Source: an uncultured Methanobrevibacter sp. (lineage in GTDB: Archaea; Methanobacteriota; Methanobacteria; Methanobacteriales; Methanobacteriaceae). Taken from it: a stretch of DNA of 15,954 nt. The notes beneath the pieces were generated by a model. It searched no databases, was not told where the DNA came from, and worked only from the letters and a program-made list of their open reading frames with translations. Each line of letters opens with the position of its first letter. The first letter of the stretch is position 1. A program made the position numbers and the translations under genes. Of the stretch, positions 1-6,920 are shown in pieces. The DNA lies in the NCBI RefSeq assembly GCF_937906425.1, contig NZ_CALCYR010000099.1, forward strand, positions 1-15,954, written 5' to 3'.

Positions 1-644
1 ATTTCATTATCGATGAGATTAACCGAGGTAATTTAAGTAAGATTTTTGGTGAAGCCTTTACAATTATTGAAAACAAACATAGAGGAGAGACCATCAAACT
101 GGCTTACCCTAATAAAAACTTCAGAATCCCCAAGAATGTTTATATCATTGGAGTGATGAACACTGCTGATAGGAGTCTTGCGATGCTTGATATAGCCCCG
201 CGGCGGCGTTTTGCATTCTTTACCCTAAAACCAGCATTTCAAACTCCTTCATTTCAGGCTGATCAAAAGAAATTAGAGAATGGGCTGTTCAATGAATTAA
301 TAAAACGTATTGAGGACATCAACGATGACATTGCTAAAGATTCCACTCTTGGTGAAGGGTTTTGTATAGGCCATAGCTTCTTCTGCAATGACAAAGGACT
401 TGACACAACTCATTTGAAAGATGTTGTCGAATATGAGATTATTCCATTATTAAAAGAATATTGGTTTCGGAGTGGAATCTCTTCAAATAAAAATCTGTTG
501 GCTGATTTGCAAGGGAAAATAATAGTTACATCTCCAATTACAGTTTCCAAATTGGAACCATGTTTAGCCTTGGACCATGACTTGGCCTCTTCCAAAGGAG
601 CTCCGCTTAAACTGCCTGTTTCAGGTCTGTCCATTGTTATTTGA
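1..644 (+). CDS. McrB-type AAA+ ATPase, partial, with hybrid 3' end
   Basis: C-terminal half of the AAA+ NTPase subunit of an McrBC-like modification-dependent restriction system; the 5' part lies outside the window. The frame is open from base 3. It shows the Walker B string FIIDEINRG at once, then sensor 1 and the family signature MNTADRS (156-176), the arginine-finger string RRRF (201-212), an IGHSFF segment (366-383) and EYEIIPLLKEYWF, typical of the McrB C-terminus. After about base 495-512 the frame reads through the antisense of the deoxyhypusine synthase gene to a stop at 642-644, so the last 40-odd residues are not McrB-like. No McrC gene follows. The Arg codons CGG-CGG-CGT in a GC-rich patch differ from the AGA-rich usage around it, which suggests transfer. 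Family call is firm; whether the protein is functional is doubtful. Confidence 0.8.
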   Translation, partial: FIIDEINRGNLSKIFGEAFTIIENKHRGETIKLAYPNKNFRIPKNVYIIGVMNTADRSLAMLDIAPRRRFAFFTLKPAFQTPSFQADQKKLENGLFNELIKRIEDINDDIAKDSTLGEGFCIGHSFFCNDKGLDTTHLKDVVEYEIIPLLKEYWFRSGISSNKNLLADLQGKIIVTSPITVSKLEPCLALDHDLASSKGAPLKLPVSGLSIVI

Positions 645-1411
645 ATTCCTGCATCAATTCCTCCCTTAAGGAGATTGGAAGCAAGGGTGTAATGTTTTGG
701 AAGACCTCCGCCCAACATGACTGCACCTATCTTTTCAGACTCAAAAACCAAATCAGAGAGATAATGCATGTCTCCAACCGCATCGACCACTAGCTTGTGA
801 TCTTGAGTAAACATCCATAATTGAAGTCCGAACATGCTGTCAATAAGACCTGGAGCAAAAATGGAAACATCATTTTCCGCAGCAAGACGAAGGATTGAAT
901 TTTCATCCTCAATCAAGAAACCGACTTCCCTTAAAAGCTTTTGAATGGAAATTATACCATTGTCCTCATCATTATCAAGCTTTTCACTGATTGTCTCAAA
1001 GATCTTTATTATTTCACTTTCAAAGACTTCAAAGTCATCGGAAGATGTGTAAACATCTGCAATCCTACCTATTCCAGCATCATTAAGCTCCTCATCATCA
1101 TTTCCCAAATCACGATAATGCTTTCCACCGAAAGCCTCCAACAGGTCATGGGTTATATTTGCACCGCTTGTAATAAGGACCTTTATTCTTTTTTCCCTAA
1201 TCAAGTCTCCTACAATATTTCTAAGACCTCCAGGAACCATTGGACCAGCAAGACTCATAAAAATGTCCATGTCCTTATCATTTATCATTTCAACAAGTAA
1301 ATTAGAGGCTCTTGCAAGTCTGCCGGCACCCAATACGCCTGATGCATCAAATTGATCTATCAATTCACTGACAGTCATGTTTTTTTTAATATTTAATTGA
1401 TTAACTTCCAT
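410..1411 (-). CDS. dys: Deoxyhypusine synthase with replaced C-terminal tail
   Basis: NAD-dependent enzyme that transfers the aminobutyl group of spermidine to a lysine of archaeal translation factor aIF5A, the first hypusination step. Family motifs are SLAGPMVPGGLR (53-64), TSGANITHD (81-89), FAPGLIDSMFG (186-196), GGGLPKHY (234-241) and ETGSLSGAPLEEAKSWSK (264-281), whose lysine 281 matches the catalytic lysine in the human SWGK motif. The start at 1411 follows a GGGGAT Shine-Dalgarno. Archaeal homologues usually end about ten residues after the GDxTIIFP strand (here 293-300). This one instead runs for 33 residues that are the antisense of the McrB fragment. The genuine last residues are therefore missing or the locus is misassembled. 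The body of the enzyme is intact; function of this version is uncertain. Confidence 0.9.
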   Translation of the reverse strand: MEVNQLNIKKNMTVSELIDQFDASGVLGAGRLARASNLLVEMINDKDMDIFMSLAGPMVPGGLRNIVGDLIREKRIKVLITSGANITHDLLEAFGGKHYRDLGNDDEELNDAGIGRIADVYTSSDDFEVFESEIIKIFETISEKLDNDEDNGIISIQKLLREVGFLIEDENSILRLAAENDVSIFAPGLIDSMFGLQLWMFTQDHKLVVDAVGDMHYLSDLVFESEKIGAVMLGGGLPKHYTLASNLLKGGIDAGIQITMDRPETGSLSGAPLEEAKSWSKAKHGSNLETVIGDVTIIFPCKSANRFLFEEIPLRNQYSFNNGIISYSTTSFK

Positions 1412-1651
1412 ATAATCCCCAATAAATAAAAATAATAATTAAAAAAAGTAAAAATTTAAAAAAAATTAAAATTACTTAAAAATACTTAAAAATACTTAAA
1501 AAAATTTATAAATAATTCTAATACTTTAAAATTCCAATTTAAAAAAAATTTAAAAAAATTAAAAATACTTTAAAAATATTTTAAAATATTTTAAAAATAT
1601 TTTAAAAATAATGTTTAAAAAATAAAAATTTCCAAATGAAAATGAAAAACA
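1412..1651. other. AT-rich spacer upstream of dys
   Basis: This 240-base spacer between dys and the CBS regulator has no coding potential. It holds a 10-base period (ACTTAAAAAT repeated around 1471-1500) and repeats of AAATATTTTAAA around 1573-1610. On the minus strand a TATA-like TTTATAAAT lies near 1503-1512, about 95 bases before the dys start, and could be its promoter. Confidence 0.5.
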
Positions 1652-2575
1652 TTAAATTTCATATTCCAAATCTTCATTGCCTATGAGAGGGAAATTCTTT
1701 AAATTGGTAATTGTTTCAATCAAATCGGTACGTGTAACAATTCCGATTGGAGTATGATCCTCATCCACCACGATTAATCTACTGATTCCAAATTTATACA
1801 TCTTATAGACCGCAGTAGCTATTTTAGTACCCTTATCAATGAAGAAAAGTCTTTTACTCATAATATCCCTAACGTCTTCATTTTCCTTTCCTTCAGCCAA
1901 TGCCTGAACAATGTCAATAAGGGAAACCATACCAATAGCTACACCTTCAGTAATGACTGGAGCGCCATCAATATGATTATTGGAAAGAAGACAGGCTGCG
2001 TCCTTGATTGAATCCCCTGGCTTTAAATAAATCAAGTCAAGAGATGCAATATCATAAACTGTAGCCTTTGGAATGCTTCTGATTGTGCTGATATCCAGAA
2101 GCAGTATATTATCCATATCGTCTCGCCCTACAATCTCACCAATAATGCCAAGATTGTTTACAGGGGTAGGTCCAACACGAATGACATCTCCCAAATCCAA
2201 TTCCTTTATACTTCCCAGGACTTTAATAACCGCTTCACATTCACCGGGATGGGGAACACTTGTAAATTCAATTTTTGCAACTGAAACATCATCCAATTTC
2301 TTGTCATCCTTAAAAATAGGAACATTTGCATTGCTATCGGAAACAGAAATGTTTAATGTATGATATGCTTCAATTGTAGGCTTGTAACCACCGCGAGGGC
2401 CAGGAACCCCCTTGACCAAACTCAAACTCCTAAGGGATTGCATCTGATTTCTGATGGTTCCAGGATTTCTGCTCATAACCTGAGCAATATCCTCTCCCTT
2501 GATTGATTTACCATTTGAATTTTGATACAAATTAATTAAAGTTTGTAAAATTTCCTTTTGAACAGATGTTAACAT
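1652..2575 (-). CDS. Winged-helix/CBS-domain transcriptional regulator
   Basis: Cytoplasmic protein of 307 residues with an N-terminal winged-helix DNA-binding domain (about 1-73) resembling the HrcA-type domain formerly called DUF293: helix-turn-helix SIKGEDIAQVMSRNPGTIRNQMQSL (in part), then a wing ending PGPRGGYKPT. A middle alpha/beta region (85-170) has no clear call. Two CBS domains follow (about 180-228 and 237-290; GAPVITEG, GISRLIVVDEDHTPIGIVTRTD). CBS pairs usually bind adenine nucleotides or S-adenosylmethionine, so this is probably a ligand-responsive regulator; the ligand and targets cannot be read from sequence. The start at 2575 has GGTG five bases upstream. A perfect GGCTT-A-AAGCC dyad lies in its leader and a 39-bp duplication lies further up, both plausible autoregulatory sites (inference). 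Confidence 0.85.
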   Translation of the reverse strand: MLTSVQKEILQTLINLYQNSNGKSIKGEDIAQVMSRNPGTIRNQMQSLRSLSLVKGVPGPRGGYKPTIEAYHTLNISVSDSNANVPIFKDDKKLDDVSVAKIEFTSVPHPGECEAVIKVLGSIKELDLGDVIRVGPTPVNNLGIIGEIVGRDDMDNILLLDISTIRSIPKATVYDIASLDLIYLKPGDSIKDAACLLSNNHIDGAPVITEGVAIGMVSLIDIVQALAEGKENEDVRDIMSKRLFFIDKGTKIATAVYKMYKFGISRLIVVDEDHTPIGIVTRTDLIETITNLKNFPLIGNEDLEYEI

Positions 2576-2593
2576 ACAGACACCAAAAAAATA

Positions 2594-2604
2594 GGCTTAA
2601 AGCC
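2594..2604. promoter_or_regulatory. Short perfect dyad in regulator leader
   Basis: GGCTT, one base, AAGCC: a perfect 5-bp inverted repeat 19-29 bases upstream of the regulator's ATG. It could be an operator or a small leader hairpin. It is short, so chance is possible. Confidence 0.3.
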
Positions 2605-2627
2605 AAATAATTAACAAGCAAATAATG

Positions 2628-2717
2628 AAAATTCATTATACAAAAACTTTTAAAAACAATCATTAATAAAAATTAATAAAAATTCATCATGCAAAAACTT
2701 TTAAAAACAATCATTAA
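2628..2717. repeat. 39-bp direct repeat, 51-bp period
   Basis: Copies at 2628-2666 and 2679-2717 differ at two positions. On the minus strand each contains a TTTTTAAAAG element that could act as a TATA-like box, so this may be a duplicated promoter or operator of the winged-helix/CBS gene that begins at 2575. Confidence 0.7.
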
Positions 2718-3009
2718 ATAATAATTTTTAAAATATAAATAATAATTTATAATGATAAATTAATCTAATTATGATAAATTAAAAAATATTTATAATGATT
2801 TATCATATTAATTATATTATATTTTAATCACAGTCATATAAAAAGATATTGTTTTAATTCTATGAAAATAATAAAAATGAGAAATAAATTTGATAAAAAA
2901 GAGTATTAAAATAATAAAAAAATAAAAAAATAATAAATAAATAAAAATTTTTTAAATTTAAAGCCTTAAAATAATAAAAAAAATAAATAAATAAATGATT
3001 TAAATTTAA

Positions 3010-4332
3010 TCAACAACCGATTTGATACAATTCAAATCCTTCATTTCTGATTTTAGGATTGTAAATATTCCTTCCGTCAAAAATAACCTTATTGTTTAGT
3101 TTTTCAGCAACTATATCAAAGTCAGGATTTCTAAACTCTCTCCATTCCGTAATCAAAACCAAAGCGTCACAGTTTTCCAAAGCATCGTACCTGTAGCTGC
3201 AAAACTCAATATTTTCCAAATACTTATCCTCAATAGCTTGCATAAAGGTTTCCTGAGCCCTAGGATCGTAAACCTTAATCTTTCCACCATTGTCAATGAT
3301 GTTTCTGATTACAACAAGGGATGTTGCTTCCCTAACGTCATCAGTATTCGGCTTGAATGACAAACCCCAGATTGCAAAGCTCAGACCGCATAAATCTTCT
3401 CCAAATCTATTGACAATCTTCTTGAATAAAACCATCTTTTGATTTTTATTGACGATTTCAACATTTGACAATATTTTAGGCTCATATCCATATTCTGTTG
3501 ATGTATTGATTAAAGCCTGAACATCCTTTGGGAAACAGCTTCCACCATATCCGCATCCTGCATAGATAAAGTCATAGCCTATTCTCTTATCGCTTCCAAT
3601 GCCTAAACGAACATCCTTTACATTTGCACCAGTAAGTTCACAAATATTTGCTATTTCATTCATGAAGGAAATTTTAGTTGCAAGCATTGCATTTGCAACA
3701 TATTTAGTCATTTCAGAGCTTTTTACATCCATCAAAACAAACCTGTCATGATTTGAAACAAATGGAGCATACAAATCCTTAAGAGTTTCAAAAACATTTT
3801 CACTTTCAGCCCCAATCACTATACGGTCCGGACGGAGGCAATCCTCAATAGCCACCCCTTCCTTTAAAAACTCAGGATTGGATGCTATATCAATATTAAC
3901 ATCAATTCCACGTTTTTTGACAATTGATTCAATCAAATCCCTAACCTTAAATCCGGTTCCTACAGGAACTGTGGATTTTATAACGATTATGGAATCCTTT
4001 GAAATGCTGTTTCCAATGTTTTCTGCAGCCCCAAATATATAATCCAAATTGGCACTGCCATCTTCACTCATCGGAGTGCCCACTGCTAAAAATACAATAT
4101 TTGAATCATCCAAAGCCTCTTTAATGTCTGTTGTAAAGAACAAATCCCTTTTAGCCTGGGAAGTCTTTACAAAGGATTCAAGATGTGGCTCATAAATTGG
4201 AATAATGTTATTTTTAAGTCCGTTGATCTTGTCCTCATCAATATCCACACAATAAACCTTATTTCCCATTCTTGCAAAACAGGCCCCTGTAACAAGACCT
4301 ACATATCCTGTTCCAACTACTGTAATATTCAT
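3010..4332 (-). CDS. ugd: UDP-glucose 6-dehydrogenase family enzyme
   Basis: NAD-dependent dehydrogenase that oxidises the C6 hydroxyl of a UDP-sugar twice to give the uronate; UDP-glucose to UDP-glucuronate is the most likely reaction. The 440-residue length fits the family. Visible parts are the Rossmann loop GTGYVG (7-12), STVPVGT (120-126), NPEFLKEG (152-159), the substrate-domain helix EMTKYVANAMLATK (207-220), the catalytic cysteine in GGSCFPKD (Cys266) and the C-terminal WGLSFKPNTDDVREA (322-336). Start at 4332 has an excellent GGAGG six bases upstream. Product would feed surface polysaccharide or glycoprotein glycans. Since pseudomurein contains an N-acetyl-talosaminuronic acid, a related UDP-aminosugar is an alternative substrate; specificity cannot be decided from these motifs. 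Confidence 0.92.
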   Translation of the reverse strand: MNITVVGTGYVGLVTGACFARMGNKVYCVDIDEDKINGLKNNIIPIYEPHLESFVKTSQAKRDLFFTTDIKEALDDSNIVFLAVGTPMSEDGSANLDYIFGAAENIGNSISKDSIIVIKSTVPVGTGFKVRDLIESIVKKRGIDVNIDIASNPEFLKEGVAIEDCLRPDRIVIGAESENVFETLKDLYAPFVSNHDRFVLMDVKSSEMTKYVANAMLATKISFMNEIANICELTGANVKDVRLGIGSDKRIGYDFIYAGCGYGGSCFPKDVQALINTSTEYGYEPKILSNVEIVNKNQKMVLFKKIVNRFGEDLCGLSFAIWGLSFKPNTDDVREATSLVVIRNIIDNGGKIKVYDPRAQETFMQAIEDKYLENIEFCSYRYDALENCDALVLITEWREFRNPDFDIVAEKLNNKVIFDGRNIYNPKIRNEGFELYQIGC

Positions 4333-4383
4333 TATATGCCTCCAAATAGCAAAAAACCAATAGAAAATATTTAAATTTTAAAA

Positions 4384-4479
4384 GCGAATCATAAAAGCTA
4401 AAGAAAATTAAATTATTAAAAAAAATTAAACTTTTTTAAGCAAATCATAAACTAAAGAAAATTAAATTATTTAAAAAAA
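4384..4479. repeat. Direct repeat of about 42 bp upstream of ugd
   Basis: Copies start at 4384 (GCGAATCATAAAAG...) and 4440 (GCAAATCATAAA...) and share the perfect 20-mer beginning CTAAAGAAAATTAAATT (4398 and 4452). It fills the space between hisG and ugd, where the ugd promoter must lie. Confidence 0.65.
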
Positions 4480-4516
4480 TTTTAAAATTTTAAAAACAAA
4501 TCTCAAAAAAGATTAT

Positions 4517-5503
4517 TTAAATAACATACTGTTTTACATCACTTCTAATAACTGAGGAAGCTCCCAATTCCTTAATTCCATCCAACATTTCAGGGAATTT
4601 ATTTTTAGGAATCAAGACATTCACTTGAGAGAACTGTGTTCCATGAGTTACGGTAGGCTCTGCACTGCAGAATCCATTTTCAACCAAATAAGCAGACACC
4701 TCATCAATGGATTCATTAGAAATGTTGAACTTAACGTCAAAGTACTTTTTAGCTGTTACAGCACCAAGCAATTGTTTATAAATCATTTGAGCCTTTTCCA
4801 TCTTTTCACCGGTACAGCTTACGCCAGCGTATAAACCTGCAGAGGAATGTAAAATAGTTTCAAGCTCTTTTAATCCTGCCTTTCTTAAGCTGCTGCCTGT
4901 TTGAGTATTATCCACAATCAAGTCTGCACCTTTAGCAATATAAACCTCAGTGGCACCATCAGAATTGATTACCTGAACTTTCTTATTGTCTCCATCCCTT
5001 AAACCTCTTACCTGAACATATGGCACTGCATCACCATAGATTTCCTGATAAGCCTCATTTTCCATGATGTGCTTTCTGGTAAGGTTTGGATATTCTGTAA
5101 AACATAAGATAGGAGTGTCCCTATCCTTGTTTGCTCTGAAAAAGTCAGATAAGTTTTCATAAGGAGAATCCTTAGGAACAGCTACAATCAATCGAGTTTC
5201 ACCGTAGTTTAAATCCCCAATTTTAACAATATCATTTTCACTTAAGACTGACTCTTCCTTAACCCAATCCTCTCCAACAATGGAAATGTCTACCATTCCA
5301 CGATTAAGCTCTACAGGAGTACTTTGAGGACGAGTCAAGTAAGCCTTTATCTCCTCATCATTTAAAATGTTAATTTCATAGGATTCATTGCCAGGTTCAT
5401 ATCCGCGAACCTCATAACCTGCATCCACAAATAATTGATAAGTGTTACCTCTGTTTACATTGTTTAAACTTCCTTTTGGAAGACCTATTGTAATTTCCAC
5501 CAT
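4517..5503 (-). CDS. hisG: ATP phosphoribosyltransferase, long form
   Basis: First enzyme of histidine synthesis: it joins ATP and phosphoribosyl pyrophosphate to give phosphoribosyl-ATP, in the cytoplasm. The N-terminal catalytic domains show the LPKGSL start (8-13), VDISIVGEDWV (71-81) and the PRPP-loop equivalent DNTQTGSSLRKAG (198-210). A C-terminal ACT/PII-like domain (about 251-328, including VNVLIPKNKFPEMLDGIKELGA) marks the long form, which needs no HisZ and is normally inhibited by histidine. At 328 residues it is longer than usual, mainly through a segment near 30-60 and the 140-180 region. The start at 5503 follows GGTGAT by three bases, the common geometry in this genome. No other his gene is nearby, so the pathway is dispersed. 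Confidence 0.93.
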   Translation of the reverse strand: MVEITIGLPKGSLNNVNRGNTYQLFVDAGYEVRGYEPGNESYEINILNDEEIKAYLTRPQSTPVELNRGMVDISIVGEDWVKEESVLSENDIVKIGDLNYGETRLIVAVPKDSPYENLSDFFRANKDRDTPILCFTEYPNLTRKHIMENEAYQEIYGDAVPYVQVRGLRDGDNKKVQVINSDGATEVYIAKGADLIVDNTQTGSSLRKAGLKELETILHSSAGLYAGVSCTGEKMEKAQMIYKQLLGAVTAKKYFDVKFNISNESIDEVSAYLVENGFCSAEPTVTHGTQFSQVNVLIPKNKFPEMLDGIKELGASSVIRSDVKQYVI

Positions 5504-5692
5504 TTAATCACCAATATACCAAAATTATTAATTCATATCATTGTAAGCATAATTTTTAAGATTTTTTAATAAGAATTTTTTACTTAAAATAAATTTAAAA
5601 CATTCAAAAATGAAAAAAATTATTTAAAATAAATATTTTAAAAATAAAAAAATTTAAAAAATTAATTAAAAATAAATATTTTAAAAATTAAA

Positions 5693-6151
5693 TTATTCTT
5701 CTTTTTCCTGATAAGAACCGGAATACTCTCCAGAACCCTTTACAGGAAATACAACTGCTTGAGCTATTCTGTCTCCAGATTTAATTTTATATTCATAATC
5801 TCCATGATTATAAACCATAAACATCAAAGTTCCATAAAAACCAGGATCTCCAACCGCAGTTTGAACGGAAATAAAAGATCTAAGCAAAGTTGAACGGGGC
5901 AGATACAACATTGTATAACCCTTAGGAATTTTAACCTTTCGTTTAATACTTGCCAAATAGGCAGTATGCGGTTTTAAAGTATAAATTGGACCTTCCAAAG
6001 CTTCAATTTCCGGAAGATTCTTTTCATTGTCAATTAGGGAACCTGCAGACTTTTGAACAAATATCTCATCAAGTTCCAAATCAATTCCAGAAGGCTGGAC
6101 CAAATCCTGAAAATCTGGAAAAACCTTTTTAAGTTCATCTTCACCAAGCAT
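5693..6151 (-). CDS. dut: dUTPase of the dCTP-deaminase family, archaeal type
   Basis: Hydrolyses dUTP to dUMP and pyrophosphate, keeping uracil out of DNA and supplying dTMP synthesis. The 152-residue protein has the trimeric dUTPase/Dcd fold motifs: PSGIDLEL (20-27), PRSTLLR (85-91), VGDPGFYGTLMFMVYN (100-115) and GDRIAQAVVFPV (126-137). The catalytic glutamate of E. coli dCTP deaminase (in its LEFYN string, Glu138) corresponds here to Met112 (FMVYN), and the strand reads like the LMISVWN of true dUTPases. That argues for pyrophosphatase activity without deamination. Start at 6151 has GTGAT three bases upstream. It is preceded by a long repeat-rich leader and looks like a single-gene unit. 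A Dcd annotation would be the alternative. Confidence 0.85.
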   Translation of the reverse strand: MLGEDELKKVFPDFQDLVQPSGIDLELDEIFVQKSAGSLIDNEKNLPEIEALEGPIYTLKPHTAYLASIKRKVKIPKGYTMLYLPRSTLLRSFISVQTAVGDPGFYGTLMFMVYNHGDYEYKIKSGDRIAQAVVFPVKGSGEYSGSYQEKEE

Positions 6152-6242
6152 TTTATCACTTCATATATAATTATCATTATTCTATTATATAAAAATAATT
6201 TATTGAAAAAAATTTTTTAATAAAAAATAAAACCAAATAGCT

Positions 6243-6336
6243 AAAAATAAACAAAAAAACACCAATAAAAAAAATAGAAACACAATAAACAAAAATAAAC
6301 AAAAAACACCAATAAAAAAATAGAATCACAATAAAC
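6243..6336. repeat. Tandem repeat, 48 and 46 bp
   Basis: Two adjacent A-rich copies (6243-6290 and 6291-6336), each running AAAAATAAAC...ACACCAATAAAA...ATAGAA...CACAATAAAC, with a trace of a third copy after 6337. It sits about 90-190 bases upstream of the dut start. Confidence 0.75.
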
Positions 6337-6406
6337 AAAAATTAGCTTTAAATTATTTTTAAAATAATAAAAACCAATATTTTGCAATTTGAAACATATA
6401 GAAGAA

Positions 6407-6435
6407 GGTTTACTATTTATAATATATAGTAAACC
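6407..6435. promoter_or_regulatory. Perfect 10-bp inverted repeat around a TATA-like core
   Basis: GGTTTACTAT, a 9-base centre TTATAATAT, then ATAGTAAACC: the arms are perfectly complementary. The centre resembles an archaeal TATA box. This is the architecture of a repressor site overlapping a promoter; it lacks a T-tract right after the stem, so a terminator is less likely. The gene it would control is unclear, apart from a 28-codon ORF six bases downstream. Confidence 0.45.
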
Positions 6436-6546
6436 ACAATATGAACTTATTTTTTAATTTAAAGCAACATAATACAAAATATTTAAATATAATGGAATTT
6501 AAACTATATTTAAGGAATTTTAATTAATTTTATTCAAATAATATTT

Positions 6547-6665
6547 AATTTCCCTCCTAAAATTAGAAAAAATAGACCTTAAAAAAAATTAATTTTCCTC
6601 CTAAAATTAGAAAAAATAGACCTTAAAAAAAATTAATTTCCCCCTAAAATAGACTTTAAAAAACA
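6547..6665. repeat. 44-bp tandem repeat, two intact copies and one decayed
   Basis: Copies at 6547-6590 and 6591-6634 are almost identical; a third from 6635 keeps CCCCTAAAATAGACTTTAAAA but has lost several bases. On the minus strand each intact copy carries ATTTTAGGAGG, the same 11 bases that precede the Rpn gene on the plus strand (6903-6913). Confidence 0.8.
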
Positions 6666-6830
6666 GAATTAAATTTTTTTAAAAAAAATGCCAATGAATT
6701 AATTTTTCCAATTTTTTTAAAAAATTACGAAATAAATAAATTTTCATATGTTTTTTAAAAATTACTAAATGAATTTAATTTTACTATTTAAATTAAATTT
6801 TTCAATATTTTTGTAAAATTCAAATTATTT

Positions 6831-6865
6831 AAGGTTTATATCAAAAAAGAAAGGTTTATATACTT
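6831..6865 (+). promoter_or_regulatory. Rpn gene promoter with duplicated element
   Basis: AAGGTTTATAT occurs at 6831-6841 and 6851-6861, exactly 20 bases apart (two helical turns). The second copy extends to TTTATATAC, a good archaeal TATA box with a purine-rich BRE-like flank. A transcription start about 25 bases on, near 6885, would leave a leader of roughly 35 bases to the ATT start at 6921. Confidence 0.55.
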
Positions 6866-6907
6866 TAAATTAATAAATAAAAACCAACAACGATTAATAA
6901 AAATTTT

Positions 6908-6913
6908 AGGAGG
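6908..6913 (+). promoter_or_regulatory. Strong Shine-Dalgarno in front of an ATT codon
   Basis: AGGAGG is the best ribosome binding site in the window. It lies seven bases before ATT at 6921, in frame with the nuclease, whereas the first ATG (6996) has no such site. It decides the start chosen for the Rpn gene. Confidence 0.65.
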
Positions 6914-6920
6914 CAATAAA

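Larger units (their letters stand above)
2576..3009. other. Non-coding spacer with promoter-region repeats
   Basis: A 434-base AT-rich gap without a credible gene. Next to the regulator start it holds the GGCTT-A-AAGCC dyad (2594-2604), then a 39-bp direct repeat (2628-2666 and 2679-2717). A cluster of ATGATAAATTA and inverted TTTATCAT motifs covers 2750-2810. The part nearest 3009 has poly-A on the plus strand, so the ugd transcript ends in T-tracts on the minus strand (about 2976-2984), a likely archaeal oligo-T terminator. Confidence 0.6.
6152..6920. other. Long repeat-rich non-coding region
   Basis: 769 bases with no convincing gene. In order it holds a 46-48 bp tandem repeat (6243-6336), a 10-bp inverted repeat around a TATA-like core (6407-6435), a 28-codon ORF of low credibility (6441-6527), a 44-bp tandem repeat in two good copies and one decayed copy (6547-6665), a decayed 24-bp duplication (about 6713-6737 and 6750-6774), and the duplicated promoter element of the Rpn gene (6831-6861). 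Upstream promoter signals for dut (minus) should lie in the first 100 bases. Confidence 0.7.

Noticed and set aside
941..1300. Plus-strand ORF of 119 codons
   Set aside because: Lies wholly antisense to deoxyhypusine synthase, which has full family motifs.
2740..2830. Cluster of ATGATAAATTA-like motifs considered as a CRISPR or origin repeat
   Set aside because: Units are short, irregularly spaced and AT-only; no spacers, no Cas genes and no Cdc6/Orc gene nearby.
6441..6527. 28-codon ORF beginning MNLFFNLK
   Set aside because: No ribosome binding site, AT-rich codons only, no family resemblance; kept only as a possible product of the palindromic promoter.
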